Source: Acidimicrobiales bacterium (GTDB lineage Bacteria > Actinomycetota > Acidimicrobiia > Acidimicrobiales > Aldehydirespiratoraceae). Taken from it: DNA of 36,612 nucleotides. Location of the stretch: NCBI GenBank assembly GCA_029263215.1, contig JAJCXY010000083.1, positions 1 through 36,612 on the forward strand, read 5' to 3'. Under the pieces are notes generated by a model, which was not told the origin of the DNA, ran no database searches, and saw only the letters and a program-made list of their open reading frames with translations. A program made the translations under genes and the position numbers. Shown in pieces: positions 34,614 to 36,612 of this stretch. Numbering within the stretch: the stretch's first letter is position 1; every line of letters starts with the position of its first letter.

Positions 34614-36581
34614 GTGGCCAACACGATGAAGAACAAGGCGAAGCGGTACTCCGATCCGCTCCCGAGGTTGACGACGCCGATGGTTCGCGACGATGGCGAA
34701 TTGAGGCCGGCCTCTTGGGAGGAGGCGCTGGATCGAGTGGTGGAGGGGTTCAGTTCGATCCGCGAGGAGCACGGGCCTGAGGGCTTCGCGATGTTCAGCT
34801 GCTCGAAGTCGACCAACGAGATGAACTATGCGGCGCAGAAGTTCATTCGCACCGCGATGGGGTCGAACAACATCGACTCCTGCAATCGAACTTGACACGC
34901 TCCTTCGGTCGTCGGTCTGGCGACAGTGTTCGGAGCGGGTGGCGGAACCTCGTCTTACACAGAGATCGAGGAGACCGATGTCATCTTGCTGTGGGGATCC
35001 AATGCCCGTGAAGCTCATCCCATCTTCTTTCATCACCTGTTGAAGGGTCTCGACAACGGCGCGCTGATGTACGCGGTGGATCCGCGCCGCACGTCGTCGT
35101 CGAAGTTTGCCGATGTCTGGCTCGGCCTCGACGTCGGCACCGACATCGCCATGGCCAACGCCGTGGGCCGCGAGATCATCGCCGCTGATCTCCAGAACAA
35201 GGAGTTCATAGAGCACTCGACGGAGGGGTTCGAGACCTATAAGGAGGCGGTCGAACCCTTCACTCTCGACTACGCCGAGCAGATCACCGGTGTGCCCGCG
35301 GCCGCGATTCGCGAGATGGCTCACGCCTATGCGTCGGCGGAGAAGGCCCAGATCCTGTGGACCCTCGGAATCACCGAACACCACAACGGGGTCGACAATG
35401 TGTTCTCGCTCTGCAATCTCGCTCTCCTCACCGGCCATGTGGGTCGCTGGGGTTCGGGCCTCGTGCCCCTGCGCGGCCAGAACAATGTGCAGGGCGGCGG
35501 CGACATGGGAGCTCTGCCCAACAAGTTTCCCGGCTTCCAGACCGTGGGCGATCCCGAAGCCCAAGCCAAGTTCGAAGCGGCCTACGGGGTGGATCTCAAC
35601 CCCGAGCCCGGCCTCCACCTCACCCTGATGTTCGAGGCCATGGACGAAGGCACCATCAAGGGCGCCTACGTCATCGGTGAGAATCCGGCCGACTCCGAAG
35701 CCGATGTCGATCACGCCCGGAGGCTTCTGGCCGACCTCGACATTCTCGTCGTGCAGGACATTTTCATGACCCGCACCGCGGAGTTGGCCGACGTGGTTCT
35801 TCCTGCTTCGGTGGGCTGGGCCGAGGCCGACGGCACCGTCACCTCGTCGGAGCGCAGGGTGCAACGGGTGAGAGCGGCAGTGACGCCTCCCGGTGAGGCC
35901 CGTCACGACACCGAGATCATCGGGGAACTCGCCCGCCGCCTCGGCGTCGAGTGGGGTGAGCCGTCGTCTGAGGATCTGTGGGACGAGCTCAGGTCGCTTT
36001 CGCCGTTACATCAGGGCATGAGCTGGGAGCGGCTCGAAACGGAGGGTGGACTCCAGTGGCCGTGCCCCGATCTCGATCATCCCGGCAGCCCATACCTCCA
36101 CGGATGGTTGTGGGAGTCGGATCTCGGCGGCCGCGGCCCGGCCCCGTTCACCGTCACCGAGCACGAGGGGCCCATCGATGAGCTCACCGACGAATTCCCT
36201 TTGCGGCTCACCACCGGCCGAGCTCTCGACTCTTACAACACCGGGGTGCAGTCCGGCGGCTTCGAGTCGCCTATCCGCTACGGCGATGCCATCGATCTGA
36301 ATCCTGCCGATGCGCTGACCCTCGAGATCGCCGATGGCGAACGGGTGCTGGTGACCTCGCCGCGAGGAGCGGTGGAGATGGTGACGCGGATACAGCCCGA
36401 CATTCCTCGAGGTCTCACCTTCACCACCTTCCATTTCCCGGAGCTGGTCGACATCAACACCATCACCAACGACGCGTGGGACCCCCAGTCGGGCACCGCT
36501 GAGTTCAAGGCAGCCTCGATCCGGATCGACAAGTTGGCTCCGGTGACGGCGGGCGACAAGTCGGTGGATGCCAATGGCTGA
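34614..36581 (+). CDS. fdhA: Formate dehydrogenase alpha subunit, selenocysteine-containing
   Basis: A molybdopterin (Mo or W) formate dehydrogenase oxidising formate to CO2, 655 residues when the in-frame TGA at 34893-34895 is read as Sec (U94). Around it the protein reads IDSCNRT-U-HAPSVVGLATVFG, which aligns with the U140-H141 active site of E. coli FdhF; a SECIS-like hairpin follows. Other signatures: PLRGQNNVQGGGDMGALPNKFPG (with the conserved Arg), VVQDIFMTRTAELADVVLPA, and a C-terminal molydopterin dinucleotide-binding domain. Read without Sec it looks like two open frames split by a stop. The N terminus starts directly at RLTTPMVRDDGELRPASWEEAL, so the usual N-terminal [4Fe-4S] domain with four Cys is missing. 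GTG 34614 follows a TACTCT -10 box by 6 nt. It overlaps the next gene. Confidence 0.92.
34893..34937 (+). promoter_or_regulatory. UGA-Sec codon with SECIS hairpin
   Basis: TGA (34893-34895) is followed by a stem-loop inside the coding sequence: lower stem CGCTCC (34898-34903) with GGAGCG (34932-34937), upper stem GTCG (34908-34911) with CGAC (34921-34924), plus U-G and C-G closing pairs, and apical loop GGTCT (34914-34918). The loop begins 19 nt after the TGA, the same place as the GGUCU loop that SelB binds in E. coli fdhF as I remember that sequence. Confidence 0.88.
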
Positions 36582-36612
36582 TCTCTTCATATCCGAAGAC
36601 CAGGCCGACGAG
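36574..36612 (+). CDS. Start of a gene after fdhA (partial, unidentified)
   Basis: Only 13 codons (MADLFISEDQADE) are visible, starting 8 bp inside the end of fdhA with GGTGG upstream. The overlap suggests the same operon. By position it could be another formate dehydrogenase subunit or a maturation protein, perhaps the partner that supplies the Fe-S clusters missing from FdhA, but 13 residues do not allow identification. Confidence 0.5.
   Translation, partial: MADLFISEDQADE

Noticed and set aside
34893..34925. fdhA as a pseudogene or frameshift
   Set aside because: Both halves are in the same frame, the TGA lies exactly at the Sec position and a SECIS-type hairpin follows. No frame change is needed.

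Overview
The window reads as GC-rich chromosome of an actinobacterium, most likely of the Acidimicrobiia. That placement is an inference from gene content: a phenylacetate operon with a Liv-type transporter, a DUF222/HNH (13E12-type) gene, a dimethylglycine-dehydrogenase-type enzyme with its own ETF, and many TAnnnT -10 boxes placed 6-8 nt ahead of start codons. I see no rRNA, tRNA, CRISPR array, transposase or integrase. Nothing longer than about 255 bp lacks a gene.

Region 1 (1-716, minus): the N-terminal part of a P2-type cation ATPase, cut by the window edge. Region 2 (970-15368, plus): one long operon for aromatic acid uptake and phenylacetate catabolism. It runs acyl-CoA ligase, livH, livM, livK, livF, livG, paaZ, paaA, paaB, paaC, paaD, paaE, paaK. 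A good promoter (TTGACG, 17 bp, TAGGGT) precedes it, and a hairpin sits between livK and livF. A convergent MarR-type gene (15446-15985) is the obvious candidate regulator. Together these genes would import an aromatic or acyl substrate, form phenylacetyl-CoA (PaaK), epoxidise the ring (PaaABCDE) and open it (PaaZ). The beta-oxidation-like enzymes PaaF, G, H and J are not in the window.

Region 3 (16027-30529): an XPB-like helicase, then a cluster rich in folate and one-carbon genes: folD, a DUF1015 gene overlapping serA, folC, a divergent MTHFR-family gene, fhs, a GntR/FCD regulator, and a divergent operon of dimethylglycine/sarcosine-dehydrogenase-type enzyme plus etfB and etfA. The operon has a clear -35/-10 promoter and a perfect 16-bp palindrome just after the predicted transcription start. 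Region 4 (30646-34515, minus): a DUF222/HNH gene, a 57-bp palindromic element, an IclR regulator with a perfect 13+3+13 operator, and proS. Region 5 (34614-36612, plus): formate dehydrogenase alpha subunit, then the first codons of another gene.

The most notable feature is fdhA. Its reading frame contains an in-frame TGA at 34893-34895 exactly where the active-site Sec/Cys belongs (CNRT-U-HAPSVVGL), followed by a hairpin with a GGTCT apical loop that matches bacterial SECIS elements. It is almost certainly a selenoprotein. Fhs run in reverse, FolD and formate dehydrogenase would complete a route from N-methyl groups through methylene-THF to formate and CO2. The window also has an unusual number of short tandem duplications (9-18 bp units, 2-5 copies), both between genes and inside them.
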